From NCBI GenBank assembly GCA_018401465.1, contig JAGYKE010000004.1, forward strand, positions 310,001 through 374,000: a stretch of 64,000 nt of DNA. Direction: 5' to 3'. The stretch comes from Aestuariivita sp. (lineage in GTDB: Bacteria; Pseudomonadota; Alphaproteobacteria; Rhodobacterales; Rhodobacteraceae). How positions within the stretch are numbered: the first letter of the stretch is position 1; each line of letters starts with the position of its first letter. The notes beneath the pieces were generated by a model. That model saw nothing but the letters and a program-made list of their open reading frames with translations, was not told the DNA's origin and made no database searches. Below, piece after piece: positions 1-8,827 of the stretch. The position numbers and the translations under genes are program-made.

Positions 1-29
1 CCCGAACACGGTTCCCGCGCAAGCCCGCC

Positions 30-1283
30 ATGCCCGCCCTCTGCTGCGACTGCCTGACCACCTTCGACGCCGGACGCCGCTGCCCCGCCTGCCGGAGCCC
101 GCGCGTCGTCGCGAATCCCGAACTGTTCGACCTGACCATCGCACACATGGATTGCGACGCCTTCTACGCCAGCGTGGAAAAGCGCGACGATCCTTCCCTT
201 GCCGACAAGCCGGTGATCATCGGCGGCGGACGGCGCGGCGTGGTGTCGACCGCGTGCTATGTCGCGCGCATCCGGGGCGTGAAATCCGCCATGCCCATGT
301 TCAAGGCGCTGCAGCTTTGCCCCGACGCGGTCGTGATCCGCCCGAGGATGGAGGCCTATGCGGAAGCCTCGCGCGCCATCCGCGCGATGATGGAGGACCT
401 GACCCCCGCCATCCAGCCCCTGTCGCTGGACGAGGCGTTCATGGACCTGTCGGGGACCGAACGCCTGCACGGCGCGCCGCCTGCAGTCATGCTGGCCAAG
501 CTGATCCGCCGGATGAAGGACCAACTCGGCCTGACCGGGTCGATCGGGCTGTCGCACAACAAGTTCCTTGCCAAGATCGCCTCCGACCTCGACAAGCCGC
601 GCGGGTTTTCCGTGATCGGGCGGGGCGATACGGCGGATTTCCTGCGCGACCGCCCCGTGCGGCTGATCTGGGGCGTGGGCGATGCGGGGCAGGCAGCACT
701 CGACCGGGCGGGCATCCGCACCTTCGCCGATCTGTTGCGCTGGGACCGCGCGGCGCTGGTCGCACGCTTCGGGTCGATGGGCGACCGCCTGTACGATCTG
801 GCCCGCGGCGAAGACCGCCGCCCCGTCACAGCCCATGAACCGGTCAAGTCCATCTCGAACGAAACCACGTTCCACGAAGACACCTCAGACCCCGACCTGT
901 TGGACGGCCACCTCTGGCGCATGGCCGAAAAGGTGGCGGACCGGGCCAAGGCGAAGGACCTCGCGGGCCGCGTGGTCACGCTCAAGCTCAAGCGTGCCGA
1001 TCACACGATCCTGACCCGGCAAGTGAACCTGCGCGACGCGACGCAACTGGCCGACACCATCTACCGCCGCGCGCGCGAATTGTTCGACCAGGTGGGCGCG
1101 CAGGGGCCATATCGGCTTTTGGGCTGCGGCCTGTCGCATCTGTGCGACGCTGGCGAGGCTGACCGCTCGGGCGATCTGCTCGATCCCGGGGCGGCGAAAC
1201 GCTCGGGCGCGGAACGCGCGGCGGACCGCATCCGCGCCAGGTTCGGGGCCGATGCCATCGTGAAGGGCCGTGCCCTGAGGTAA
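30..1283 (+). CDS. dinB: DNA polymerase IV with N-terminal zinc-ribbon-like extension
   Basis: Y-family translesion polymerase of 417 residues, acting in the cytoplasm to bypass damaged bases. The palm motif HMDCDAFYASVE places metal ligands at D41 and D43, and SLDEAFMD supplies the second catalytic pair D134/E135, as in E. coli DinB. The family normally begins close to the first palm motif; here about 38 residues precede it and carry Cys 5, 6, 8, 18 and 21, which look like a small zinc ribbon. The ATG at 30 includes this extension. An SDR gene follows after 47 bp on the same strand. I see no SOS box in the 29 bp visible upstream. Confidence 0.93.
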   Translation: MPALCCDCLTTFDAGRRCPACRSPRVVANPELFDLTIAHMDCDAFYASVEKRDDPSLADKPVIIGGGRRGVVSTACYVARIRGVKSAMPMFKALQLCPDAVVIRPRMEAYAEASRAIRAMMEDLTPAIQPLSLDEAFMDLSGTERLHGAPPAVMLAKLIRRMKDQLGLTGSIGLSHNKFLAKIASDLDKPRGFSVIGRGDTADFLRDRPVRLIWGVGDAGQAALDRAGIRTFADLLRWDRAALVARFGSMGDRLYDLARGEDRRPVTAHEPVKSISNETTFHEDTSDPDLLDGHLWRMAEKVADRAKAKDLAGRVVTLKLKRADHTILTRQVNLRDATQLADTIYRRARELFDQVGAQGPYRLLGCGLSHLCDAGEADRSGDLLDPGAAKRSGAERAADRIRARFGADAIVKGRALR

Positions 1284-1330
1284 CGGCGCGCCGGGTTTGA
1301 CGATGGCCCCCGCGCCCCTAGGTCCGCGCC

Positions 1331-1993
1331 ATGGGCAGAACACTCATCCTCGGCGCCTCGGGCGGGATCGGCGGCGCGCTGGCAAAGGCCTGCGCCGCGC
1401 GGGGCGAGGACGTGACCGCCCTGTCGCGGTCGCAGGACGGCTTCGACATCACGGATGAGAACAGCGTCGCGCGCCACCTCGCGCCCCTCGCCCCCTTCGA
1501 CCGCATCGTGGTCGCCACCGGCGCGCTGGAAATCAGCGGGGCCGAACCGGAGAAGACCGTGAAGGCGACCCGCGCGAAGGCCATGGCCGACCAGTTCGCG
1601 CTGAACGCCATCGGCCCCGCGCTGGTCCTGTCGCACGCCCATACCCTTCTGCCGCGCGACCGGCGCGCCGTCTTCACTGTTCTGACCGCGCGGGTGGGGT
1701 CCATCGGCGACAACCGTCTGGGCGGCTGGGTCAGCTACCGCGCGGCCAAGGCGGCGGCAAACCAGATCCTGCGGACGGCCTCCATCGAACTGGCGCGCAG
1801 CCACCGCCAGGCGGTCTGCATCGCGCTCCACCCCGGCACGGTCGCGACGGACTTCACCGCGAAGTATCTCGGCCGCCATCCCGCCGTGCCGCCCGAAGAC
1901 GCCGCCCAGAACCTGCTGGCCGTGATGGACGCCCTTACCCCCGACAAGACGGGCCATTTCTTCGACTGGGCCGGAAAACCCGTGCCATGGTAG
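1331..1993 (+). CDS. SDR-family short-chain dehydrogenase (C-factor/CsgA-like)
   Basis: Short-chain dehydrogenase of 220 residues, probably a cytoplasmic NAD(P)-dependent oxidoreductase with unknown substrate. The Rossmann glycine motif GASGGIGGAL is at residues 8-17, and the catalytic Tyr and Lys are Y136 and K140 (YRAAK), with a plausible catalytic serine near S124. The length is short for classical SDRs and fits the C-factor-like subgroup. Its stop overlaps the ATG of the photolyase gene by 7 bp, so the two are probably co-translated. That neighbour pairing suggests joint expression but does not give the substrate. Confidence 0.85.
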   Translation: MGRTLILGASGGIGGALAKACAARGEDVTALSRSQDGFDITDENSVARHLAPLAPFDRIVVATGALEISGAEPEKTVKATRAKAMADQFALNAIGPALVLSHAHTLLPRDRRAVFTVLTARVGSIGDNRLGGWVSYRAAKAAANQILRTASIELARSHRQAVCIALHPGTVATDFTAKYLGRHPAVPPEDAAQNLLAVMDALTPDKTGHFFDWAGKPVPW

Positions 1994-3516
1994 GCCGTCT
2001 TGTCCTCGTCCTCGGCGACCAGCTGTCCCCCGACATCGCCGCGCTGCGCCGCGCCGACCGCGCCCGCGACATCGTCGTCATCGCCGAAGTCGCGGACGAA
2101 GCCGGGTATGTCCCCCACCACCCCAAGAAGATCGCCTTCCTCTTCGCCGCCATGCGCAAATTCGCGGAAGCCCTCCGCGCCGAAGGCTGGCAGGTGCGCT
2201 ACACCCGCCTCGACGATCCGGACAATGCGGCAAGCATCCCCGGCGAACTCCTCCGCGCCGCCGACGCCACCGGCGCCACCGAGGTCATCGCCACCGAGCC
2301 CGGCGAATGGCGTCTCATCGAGGCCCTCCGCGACACGCCGCTGAAACTGACACTGCTGGAAGACGACCGCTTCCTCTGCACCCACGCCGAATTCGAGACC
2401 TGGGCCAAGGGCCGCAAGGCGCTGCGGATGGAATACTTCTACCGCGACATGCGCCGCAAAACCGGTCTGTTGATGGAGGGCAACCAGCCCGCCGGTGGCC
2501 AGTGGAACTTCGACCACGACAACCGCAAACCCGCGCCCGACGCCGTCACCCATTCCGGGCCGCTGAGCTTCACCCCGGACGACACAACGGAAGACGTCCT
2601 GCAACTGGTCGAATCCCGCTTCGGCAACAACTTCGGCCGCCTGCGCCCCTTCACCTTCGCCACCGACCGGGCACAGGCACAGCAGGCGCTGGGCCACTTC
2701 ATCACCCATGCCCTGCCGTCCTTCGGCGATTATCAGGACGCCATGCTCGACGGGAACCGCTTTCTCTATCACGCGGTGATCTCGCCCTATCTCAACGCGG
2801 GGCTGCTCACGCTGATGGAGGTCTGCCGCGCCGCCGAAGACGCATGGCGCGCAGGCACCGCACCCCTCAACGCGGTGGAAGGGTTCATCCGCCAGATCAT
2901 CGGCTGGCGCGAATACGTGCGCGGCATCTACTTCCTCGAAGGTCCCGATTACCCCACCCGCAACGCGCTCGGCCACACCCGCGACCTGCCCGGCTTCTAC
3001 TGGGGCGCGCCCACCCACATGCGCTGTATCATGCGCGCCGTGGAACAGACGCGGGACGAGGCCTATGCCCACCACATCCAGCGCCTGATGGTCACGGGCA
3101 ACTTCGCGCTTCTGGCGGGGATCGACCCCACACAGGTGCATGAATGGTATCTGGCCGTCTATGCAGATGCCTATGAATGGGTCGAGGCGCCGAACACCGT
3201 GGGGATGAGCCTCTTCGCAGACGGCGGCATCATCGCGTCGAAACCCTATGTCTCATCCGGCGCTTACATCAACCGGATGTCGGATTATTGCGGGAACTGC
3301 CGCTACAAGGTCAGCGTGAAGACCGGGCGCGGGGCCTGTCCGTTCAACTTGCTTTACTGGCATTTCCTGAACCGCCACCGCGACCGCTTCGCGCCCAACC
3401 CGCGCATGGCACAGATGTACCGCACCTGGGACAGGATGGATCAAGGCCACCGCGACACGGTGATCTCAGACGCCGAAGACCTGCTGAACCGCCTCGACCG
3501 GGGCGAGGTGATCTAG
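1987..3516 (+). CDS. phrB: FeS-containing bacterial photolyase/cryptochrome (6-4 photolyase, PhrB/CryB type)
   Basis: Photolyase-related flavoprotein of 509 residues that should repair (6-4) photoproducts with light or act as a photoreceptor. The four cysteines that bind the [4Fe-4S] cluster in Agrobacterium PhrB are present at C347, C435, C438 and C451 with the same spacing as in that protein, which places it in the FeS-BCP/CryPro class. The N-terminal DUF523-like/Rossmann part starts VGRLVLVLGDQLSP. Reading begins at an ATG inside the end of the SDR gene. Its TAG stop shares the four bases ctag with the stop of the convergent next gene. Enzyme versus regulator role cannot be decided from sequence. 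Confidence 0.92.
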   Translation: MVGRLVLVLGDQLSPDIAALRRADRARDIVVIAEVADEAGYVPHHPKKIAFLFAAMRKFAEALRAEGWQVRYTRLDDPDNAASIPGELLRAADATGATEVIATEPGEWRLIEALRDTPLKLTLLEDDRFLCTHAEFETWAKGRKALRMEYFYRDMRRKTGLLMEGNQPAGGQWNFDHDNRKPAPDAVTHSGPLSFTPDDTTEDVLQLVESRFGNNFGRLRPFTFATDRAQAQQALGHFITHALPSFGDYQDAMLDGNRFLYHAVISPYLNAGLLTLMEVCRAAEDAWRAGTAPLNAVEGFIRQIIGWREYVRGIYFLEGPDYPTRNALGHTRDLPGFYWGAPTHMRCIMRAVEQTRDEAYAHHIQRLMVTGNFALLAGIDPTQVHEWYLAVYADAYEWVEAPNTVGMSLFADGGIIASKPYVSSGAYINRMSDYCGNCRYKVSVKTGRGACPFNLLYWHFLNRHRDRFAPNPRMAQMYRTWDRMDQGHRDTVISDAEDLLNRLDRGEVI

Positions 3517-5030
3517 CTTTCCTTCCACTGGATCAGCCGTTCGATCGGCGCGTAATCGTCGGTCAGGATCAGGTCGCTTTCCTCGCGCAACCGCTCCAGA
3601 AACCCCGCCGACATCCGCCCATATCTCCGGGGCGACGGCGACAGCGCCTCGAAGGCGGAAAAATCGGTGGGCGTCTCCGCGCCGCGCACGATGAAGATCA
3701 TCCGCTCGCCCTGCTCGTAGGGGCGCGCCTCGGTCCAGACCTCGACCACCGGAAACACCGTCTCCAGCGTGCGGAAGATCGCGCCCAGCGCGCGGTAATG
3801 GCCCGCATGGTCGATCACGTTCATCAGATAGACCCCGTCGGGCGTCATCCGGTCGCGCACCATCCCGAAGAATTCCGCCGTCACCAGATGAACGGGAATC
3901 GCGATGTCGGTGAAGGCGTCGCCAAGGATCACGTCGAACTGGTCGTTCCGCCGCGCCAGCGCGACGCGGGCATCGGCGGCGGTGACCTCGGCCGTGGCCA
4001 GATCGAACCAGAACTCCTCGGACGCCACGCGGGTCACTTCGGGGTCTATCTCGGACACCACCATGTCGGGGCGTGGGTCAAGGAAGGACCACGCCCGCGG
4101 AATGGTGAACGACCCGCCGCCGATGACGAAGACGCGCGCCTCGCGCCCTTCGAAATGCGCGCGGCCCAGATGGTCCATCATCGCGCCGTGATCGGTGAAC
4201 ATCACCTGCGCCGCATCGCGCGCCGTGATCCCGTGGGCCAGATGATCCAGCACCATCAGGTTCACGGGCGATTCGGGCGATGCCGCCACATCGATCACAC
4301 GGATGCAGAAATAGCGGCTTTCGGTGTCGCAGGGATCGGCCCGCGTCACCGCCAGCCCCGCCACCGCCAAGGGCAGCGCCAGCGACAGAAGCACGACAGG
4401 CCGCATCGCTTCCACCTTCGCCATCCGGAAGAAGATCAGCGCCAGCACCAGATAGACCACCGTCACGATGGCCAGCGACAGGGTCGATCCGAACCACGCG
4501 ATCATCACGAAGCCCGCCGCCAGCGTGCCGAGGATCGCACCGAACGCGCCCGAGGCGAACATCGCCCCCAGCGTGCGCCCCGATTTCGACGGATCGATCT
4601 TGGCGCCGATCTCGGCCATGACCGGGGCGGGGATGCCCGCGAAGAAGGACGGCATGAAGAAGGCCAGCGTCGTCAGGATGACGATGACCGCGATCGAGGA
4701 ATCGATCGCCTCCATCACCGGCCCCGACCCCCAGCGCAAGAGGAACACCGCCGCCGCCGTGGTCAGCGCCGCGCCCAGCATCGACCAGCCTGTGATCGCA
4801 AGCGCGCGGTCCGCCGGTTTTTCGGCGATGCGCCCGCCCAGCCAATGCCCGGCGGAAAAGCCCGCAAGCACCACGGCGATCACCGATGTCCAAGTATAGA
4901 CCGACATGCCGACATAAGGCGCCAGCATCCGGCCCGCGACGATTTCGACGGTCAGACTGGCCGCGGCGACAGCGGCCTGCATGACGATCATCAGACGGAT
5001 CATTGCATCAGGTTTCATGACGTCTTTCAT
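3513..5030 (-). CDS. Fused membrane / spermidine-synthase-like protein
   Basis: A 505-residue protein of the group annotated as fused MFS/spermidine synthase. The first roughly 240 residues contain seven or eight hydrophobic helices (for example MIRLMIVMQAAVAAASLTV and GVVVLAG-like stretches), and the rest is a methyltransferase-fold aminopropyltransferase-like domain with VIGGGSFTIPRAW and LGDAFTDIAIPVHL. It probably sits in the inner membrane with the synthase-like domain in the cytoplasm. True spermidine synthase activity is not shown for most members of this family. It is a single gene, convergent with the photolyase gene and sharing a ctag stop overlap. Confidence 0.85.
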   Translation of the reverse strand: MKDVMKPDAMIRLMIVMQAAVAAASLTVEIVAGRMLAPYVGMSVYTWTSVIAVVLAGFSAGHWLGGRIAEKPADRALAITGWSMLGAALTTAAAVFLLRWGSGPVMEAIDSSIAVIVILTTLAFFMPSFFAGIPAPVMAEIGAKIDPSKSGRTLGAMFASGAFGAILGTLAAGFVMIAWFGSTLSLAIVTVVYLVLALIFFRMAKVEAMRPVVLLSLALPLAVAGLAVTRADPCDTESRYFCIRVIDVAASPESPVNLMVLDHLAHGITARDAAQVMFTDHGAMMDHLGRAHFEGREARVFVIGGGSFTIPRAWSFLDPRPDMVVSEIDPEVTRVASEEFWFDLATAEVTAADARVALARRNDQFDVILGDAFTDIAIPVHLVTAEFFGMVRDRMTPDGVYLMNVIDHAGHYRALGAIFRTLETVFPVVEVWTEARPYEQGERMIFIVRGAETPTDFSAFEALSPSPRRYGRMSAGFLERLREESDLILTDDYAPIERLIQWKES

Positions 5031-5071
5031 GCGCGATCCCGCGCGGCACGAAAAGAAAAATCTGAATATGT

Positions 5072-5539
5072 TCAGAAGAGGTAGATCACCCGCCAGTCGG
5101 CGGTCAGGGCGGGCTTGTCCTGCCCCTCGATCCCGACGGTGACGGCCAGCTGCGCCGCCAGCCGTGCGCCGTCGTCCTGCGCATCGCTCAGCATGAACCG
5201 GGCGCGGATGCGGCTGCCCGACCGGACGGGGGCGACGAAGCGCACCTTGTCGAAGCCGTAATTGACCGAAGCGCTCATGCCCTCCAGCCGCGGCAGCACG
5301 TCATAGGCCATCACCGCCAGCATCGACAGCGTCAGATACCCATGCGCCACCGTCCCGCCAAAGGGCGTTTCGGCCGCGCGCAGGGGGTCAAGATGGATGA
5401 ACTGCCGGTCTTCCGTCACCTCGGCGAAGGCGTCCATGCGCGCCTGATCGATCAGGTACCAGTCGGACGCGCCAAGGTCGTCACCGATCCGGGCCAGAAA
5501 CTCCGCCCGGGTGGACGGTGTGCGGAAAGGCGTGTCCAT
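5072..5539 (-). CDS. MaoC-family (R)-specific enoyl-CoA hydratase-like dehydratase
   Basis: Single hot-dog domain protein of 155 residues. MaoC-like hydratases add water to 2-enoyl-CoA thioesters. The hydratase-2 signature is visible as ADVTEDRQFIHLDPLRA (active-site Asp/His region) and GGTVAHGYLTLS. The start ATG at 5539 has an AAGGA ribosome-binding site about nine bases upstream. It is followed on the same strand by the fused membrane/synthase gene after 41 bp. Substrate chain length and pathway are unknown. Confidence 0.88.
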   Translation of the reverse strand: MDTPFRTPSTRAEFLARIGDDLGASDWYLIDQARMDAFAEVTEDRQFIHLDPLRAAETPFGGTVAHGYLTLSMLAVMAYDVLPRLEGMSASVNYGFDKVRFVAPVRSGSRIRARFMLSDAQDDGARLAAQLAVTVGIEGQDKPALTADWRVIYLF

Positions 5540-5630
5540 GCTGCATCGGTCCTTCTGCCGGGGCGGGGCGGGGCCAGATCGTTAAGAAATCGTGACCCCG
5601 CCCCTGCAACCCCTTGATATTGCTGGGGCG

Positions 5631-5655
5631 AAAAGGCGTCCCATCATGGGACGCC
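5631..5655 (-). terminator. Rho-independent terminator of the dgcN-dgcA-dat operon
   Basis: A perfect inverted repeat (GGCGTCCCAT at 5635-5644 and its complement at 5646-5655) lies four bases beyond the dat stop. Read on the minus strand the hairpin is followed directly by TTTT, the classic intrinsic terminator arrangement. Confidence 0.8.
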
Positions 5656-5658
5656 CCC

Positions 5659-6519
5659 TCAGACCGCCGCCTTGCGGCTTTCCTCGAGATAGATTTCCCG
5701 CAGCCTCGGCGCGACGCGGCCCGGCGTGCCATCGCCAAGGCTCACGCCGTCGATTTCCACCACCGGCATCACGAAGGTGGACGCGGATGTGATGAAGGCC
5801 TCGTCCGCCGCCTTCGCCTCGTCGAGGGTGAAGTTGCGCTCCTCCACTTCCATCTGCGCCTCGCGGGCAAAGCGCAGGACGGCGGCGCGGGTGATCCCGT
5901 GCAGGATGTCGTTCGACAGCGCCCGCGTGATGATCTTGTTGCCCTTGACGATATAGGCGTTGTTCGAGGTGCCTTCCGTCACGAAGCCGTCCTGCACCAT
6001 CCAGGCATCGTCGGCACCGGCCTTCTTCGCCATCATCTTGCCCATCGACGGATACAGAAGCTGCACCGTCTTGATGTCGCGGCGACCCCACCGGATATCC
6101 TCGATCGAAATGACGCGCATGCCCTTCTTCGCCGCGGGGCTGTCCGCCAGACCGGGCTTGTTCTGGGTGAACAGCACCACGGTCGGCGCGGTCGTCTCCG
6201 GATCGGGAAAGACGAAGTCCCGGTCCCCCGGCGCGCCGCGCGTGATCTGGAGATAGATCATCCCCTCGTCGATCCCGTTCAGCCGCACCAGTTCGCGGTG
6301 CACCTCCAGCAGCGCATCCTTCGCCATCGGCATCTTCATGTCGAGCTCGCGCAAGGACCGTTCCAGCCGCACGGCATGACCGTCGAAGTCGATCAGCTTG
6401 CCACCCAGAACGCTGGTCACCTCATAGACGCCATCGGCCATGAGAAAGCCACGGTCGAAGATCGACACCTTCGCCTCGGTCTCGGGCAGATAGTCGCCAT
6501 TCACATAGACAATACGCAT
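5659..6519 (-). CDS. dat: D-amino-acid transaminase (class IV PLP aminotransferase)
   Basis: Class IV fold PLP enzyme of 286 residues that transfers amino groups between D-amino acids and 2-oxoglutarate, giving D-glutamate. The Schiff-base lysine is K150 in RRDIKTVQLL and the PLP-site motif is VTEGTSNNAYIV, as in Bacillus D-amino-acid transaminase; branched-chain aminotransferases differ at the N-terminus. A strong AGGAGAG ribosome-binding site precedes the ATG at 6519. It is the last gene of a three-gene operon behind dgcN and dgcA (12-bp gap), which handle D-glutamate, so collecting D-amino groups into D-glutamate is the likely role. Confidence 0.9.
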   Translation of the reverse strand: MRIVYVNGDYLPETEAKVSIFDRGFLMADGVYEVTSVLGGKLIDFDGHAVRLERSLRELDMKMPMAKDALLEVHRELVRLNGIDEGMIYLQITRGAPGDRDFVFPDPETTAPTVVLFTQNKPGLADSPAAKKGMRVISIEDIRWGRRDIKTVQLLYPSMGKMMAKKAGADDAWMVQDGFVTEGTSNNAYIVKGNKIITRALSNDILHGITRAAVLRFAREAQMEVEERNFTLDEAKAADEAFITSASTFVMPVVEIDGVSLGDGTPGRVAPRLREIYLEESRKAAV

Positions 6520-6531
6520 GGGCCTTCTCTC

Positions 6532-7497
6532 CTATCCCCAGAGACCGGCCTCGGGCGGATGCACCCCGGCCGCGTCGTAATGCAGCGGTCGGTCGCGGTC
6601 TTCGGCCAGAAGCAGCGGCCCGTCAAGGTCCACCACCTCGGCCCCCTGCGCGACCAGTACGGCGGGCGCCATCGCCAGCGACGACCCCACCATGCAACCG
6701 ACCATGACCTTGTAGCCTTCCGCCCGCGCCGCATCGCGCAGCGCCAGCGCCTCGGTCAGCCCGCCGGTCTTGTCGAGCTTGATGTTGACCATGTCGTACT
6801 TGCCGCGCAGATCGGTCAGCGACGCACGGTCATGGCAGGACTCGTCCGCGCAGACCGGCAGAGGCCGCGCGATTTCGGCCAGCATGCCGTCCTGCCCGGC
6901 GGGCATCGGCTGCTCCACCATGGCGACACCCAGCCGCACCAGATGGGGGGCAAGGTCTGAATAGACCTCGGCCGACCAGCCTTCGTTGGCGTCCACGATG
7001 ATCGTCGCCCCCGGCGCGCCCGCCCGCACCGCCTCGACGCGCGGCATGTCGTCGGGCGTGCCCAGCTTGATCTTCAGAAGCGGGCGATGCGCGTTCTTCG
7101 CCGCCTGCGCGCGCATCGCGTCCGGTGTATCCAGAGACAGGGTATAGGCCGTGATCATCGGCCCCGGCGCAGGCAGACCGGCCAACTCCCACACGCGGCG
7201 ACCCGCACGCTTCGCCTCCCAGTCCCAAAGCGCGCAATCGACCGCGTTGCGCGCGGCGCCGGGCGGCAGCAGGTCCCGCAGCCCCTCCCGCGTCAGATCG
7301 CCGGACAGGCCCGCGATTTCGGCCTCGACACTCTCCAGCGTCTCGCCATAGCGGGCGTAAGGAACACATTCCCCGCGCCCGGTCACGCCATCCGACGTCA
7401 CACGCGCGGTCAGCACCTTCGCTTCGGTCCGCGATCCCCGGCTGATGGTGAACACCTGCGCCAGGCGGAAAATATCGCGCGTCACGTCGATCTGCAT
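6532..7497 (-). CDS. dgcA: N-acetyl-D-glutamate racemase DgcA (enolase superfamily, dipeptide-epimerase-like)
   Basis: Enolase-superfamily protein of 321 residues. The muconate-lactonising subgroup residues are all visible: K142/K144 (LKIKL), metal ligands D169 (VDANEGW), E195 (VEQPMPAGQ) and D218 (CADES), and K240 (NIKLDKTGG). Sequence alone would read as L-Ala-D/L-Glu epimerase, but the coupling to dgcN matches the described DgcN-DgcA route, in which this enzyme racemises N-acetyl-D-glutamate to the L form. I chose the ATG at 7497, which has a GGAGG site seven bases upstream; an upstream in-frame ATG lacks one. Dipeptide epimerase activity remains the alternative. Confidence 0.85.
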   Translation of the reverse strand: MQIDVTRDIFRLAQVFTISRGSRTEAKVLTARVTSDGVTGRGECVPYARYGETLESVEAEIAGLSGDLTREGLRDLLPPGAARNAVDCALWDWEAKRAGRRVWELAGLPAPGPMITAYTLSLDTPDAMRAQAAKNAHRPLLKIKLGTPDDMPRVEAVRAGAPGATIIVDANEGWSAEVYSDLAPHLVRLGVAMVEQPMPAGQDGMLAEIARPLPVCADESCHDRASLTDLRGKYDMVNIKLDKTGGLTEALALRDAARAEGYKVMVGCMVGSSLAMAPAVLVAQGAEVVDLDGPLLLAEDRDRPLHYDAAGVHPPEAGLWG

Positions 7498-7560
7498 CGC
7501 GGCCTCCAGCTTCACTTTGCCCGAAAAACTCCCCCCGGAGGGTCGGTTTCCCAAGGGCGC

Positions 7561-8565
7561 TTACGTCAGGGCTTCGAGCGCGTCGACCAGCTTTTCCGCC
7601 CCGAACCGGAACGGATCGGTCGCGGGCAGGCCCAGCCGCGCCTCGACATCCGCCAAGTAGGCGCGCGCCTCGTCCTCGGCCATGTGCTGGGTGTTGATGG
7701 AATAGCCCACCACCACGCAGGCCGGGTTCGCGACCTTGGCCATGGCCAGTGCCGCGTCGCGCACCGCCTCGAGCGTCGGCAGACGATACCCAGGCAGGCC
7801 GCGCATATGGGCGCGTTTGGGTTCGTGGCAGACCACCAGCGCGTCGGGCTGGCCACCATGGATCAGCGCGAGCGTCACGCCGGAATAGCTGACGTGGAAC
7901 AGGCTCCCCTGCCCTTCGATCAGGTCCCAGTGGTCGGGGTCATTGTCGGGCGTCAGCCATTCGATGGAGCCAGCCATGAAATCGGCGATAACGGCGTCAA
8001 GGGGCACGCCGTCCCCGGTGATCAGAATGCCCGTCTGCCCGGTGGCGCGGAACGAACACTTCATCCCCCGCGCGCGCATCTCGCGGTCCATGCAGAGCGC
8101 GGTATACATCTTGCCCACCGAACAATCGGTGCCCACGGCAAGGCACCGCTTGCCCGTCCGCTTGACCCCGTTCGCGATGGGATACTGGACCGTAGGCACG
8201 CGCACGTCGTGCAGCTTGCGCCCCGTGGCCTGCGCCACGGCGACGAGATCGGCTTCGTCCCGCAGCAGGTTGTGCAGGCCGGAAGCGAGGTCAAAGCCTT
8301 CCTCGAGCGCGTTCACCAGGATCTTCTTCCAGGCCTGGCTGATGATCCCGCCGCGGTTGGCCACGCCGATGACCAGCGTCCTGACGCCTGCGGCCTTCGC
8401 TTCGGCCAGCGTCATGTCGGGCAGGCCCATGTCGGCGTTGCACCCTTCCATCCGGAACTGACCGATGGCGTTGTCGGGACGCCAGTCCTTGATCCCCTGC
8501 GCGACCTTCGCGGCCAGCGCATCGGGCGCATCGCCCAGGAACAGAAGATAGGGGGTCTCGATCAT
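7561..8565 (-). CDS. dgcN: D-glutamate N-acetyltransferase DgcN (DUF1611)
   Basis: DUF1611-family protein of 334 residues. The family has a P-loop NTPase-like domain, seen here as GTDCSVGKMYTAL, and members acting as DgcN acetylate D-glutamate. The N-terminal domain (PYLLFLGDAPDAL) precedes the P-loop half. The reading frame stays open far upstream, but the ATG at 8565 is where family similarity starts and where the divergent promoter region begins. It is the first gene of dgcN-dgcA-dat; the 63-bp gap to dgcA is the largest in the operon. The promoter region is shared with mcl1, on the opposite strand. Confidence 0.85.
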   Translation of the reverse strand: MIETPYLLFLGDAPDALAAKVAQGIKDWRPDNAIGQFRMEGCNADMGLPDMTLAEAKAAGVRTLVIGVANRGGIISQAWKKILVNALEEGFDLASGLHNLLRDEADLVAVAQATGRKLHDVRVPTVQYPIANGVKRTGKRCLAVGTDCSVGKMYTALCMDREMRARGMKCSFRATGQTGILITGDGVPLDAVIADFMAGSIEWLTPDNDPDHWDLIEGQGSLFHVSYSGVTLALIHGGQPDALVVCHEPKRAHMRGLPGYRLPTLEAVRDAALAMAKVANPACVVVGYSINTQHMAEDEARAYLADVEARLGLPATDPFRFGAEKLVDALEALT

Positions 8566-8827
8566 CGCGTCTCTCCGGCGGCAGGGGGATTTGCGACAGA
8601 TTAGCGACCGCTTTCCGGAATGTGTCGCGTTTTCTGCCGCAGCATCACCGGAATTCGCAAGATTCCGTCGGTCGAGACCCGCTTCGCTGAAGAATCGTGC
8701 GTGCGACCGAAGACTCTGGCGCTCCGAAGAATGCTGCAATGCAGAAGAAACTTGCGCGAAGCGCGGTAATTTCATACCAGCAGGGGCGTAAACGCTGCAA
8801 TTATCCACAAGCCCGGACCGACAAGAC
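8566..8827. promoter_or_regulatory. Divergent promoter region of dgcN operon and mcl1, with inverted repeat
   Basis: This 262-bp gap separates two divergent transcription units and holds no convincing gene. Its base composition is visibly richer in A and T than the coding sequence on both sides. A perfect 6-bp inverted repeat CGGAAT-N7-ATTCCG lies at 8649-8667, and a related CCGGAAT stretch occurs near 8616. Operator function is inferred only from symmetry and position. Confidence 0.5.
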
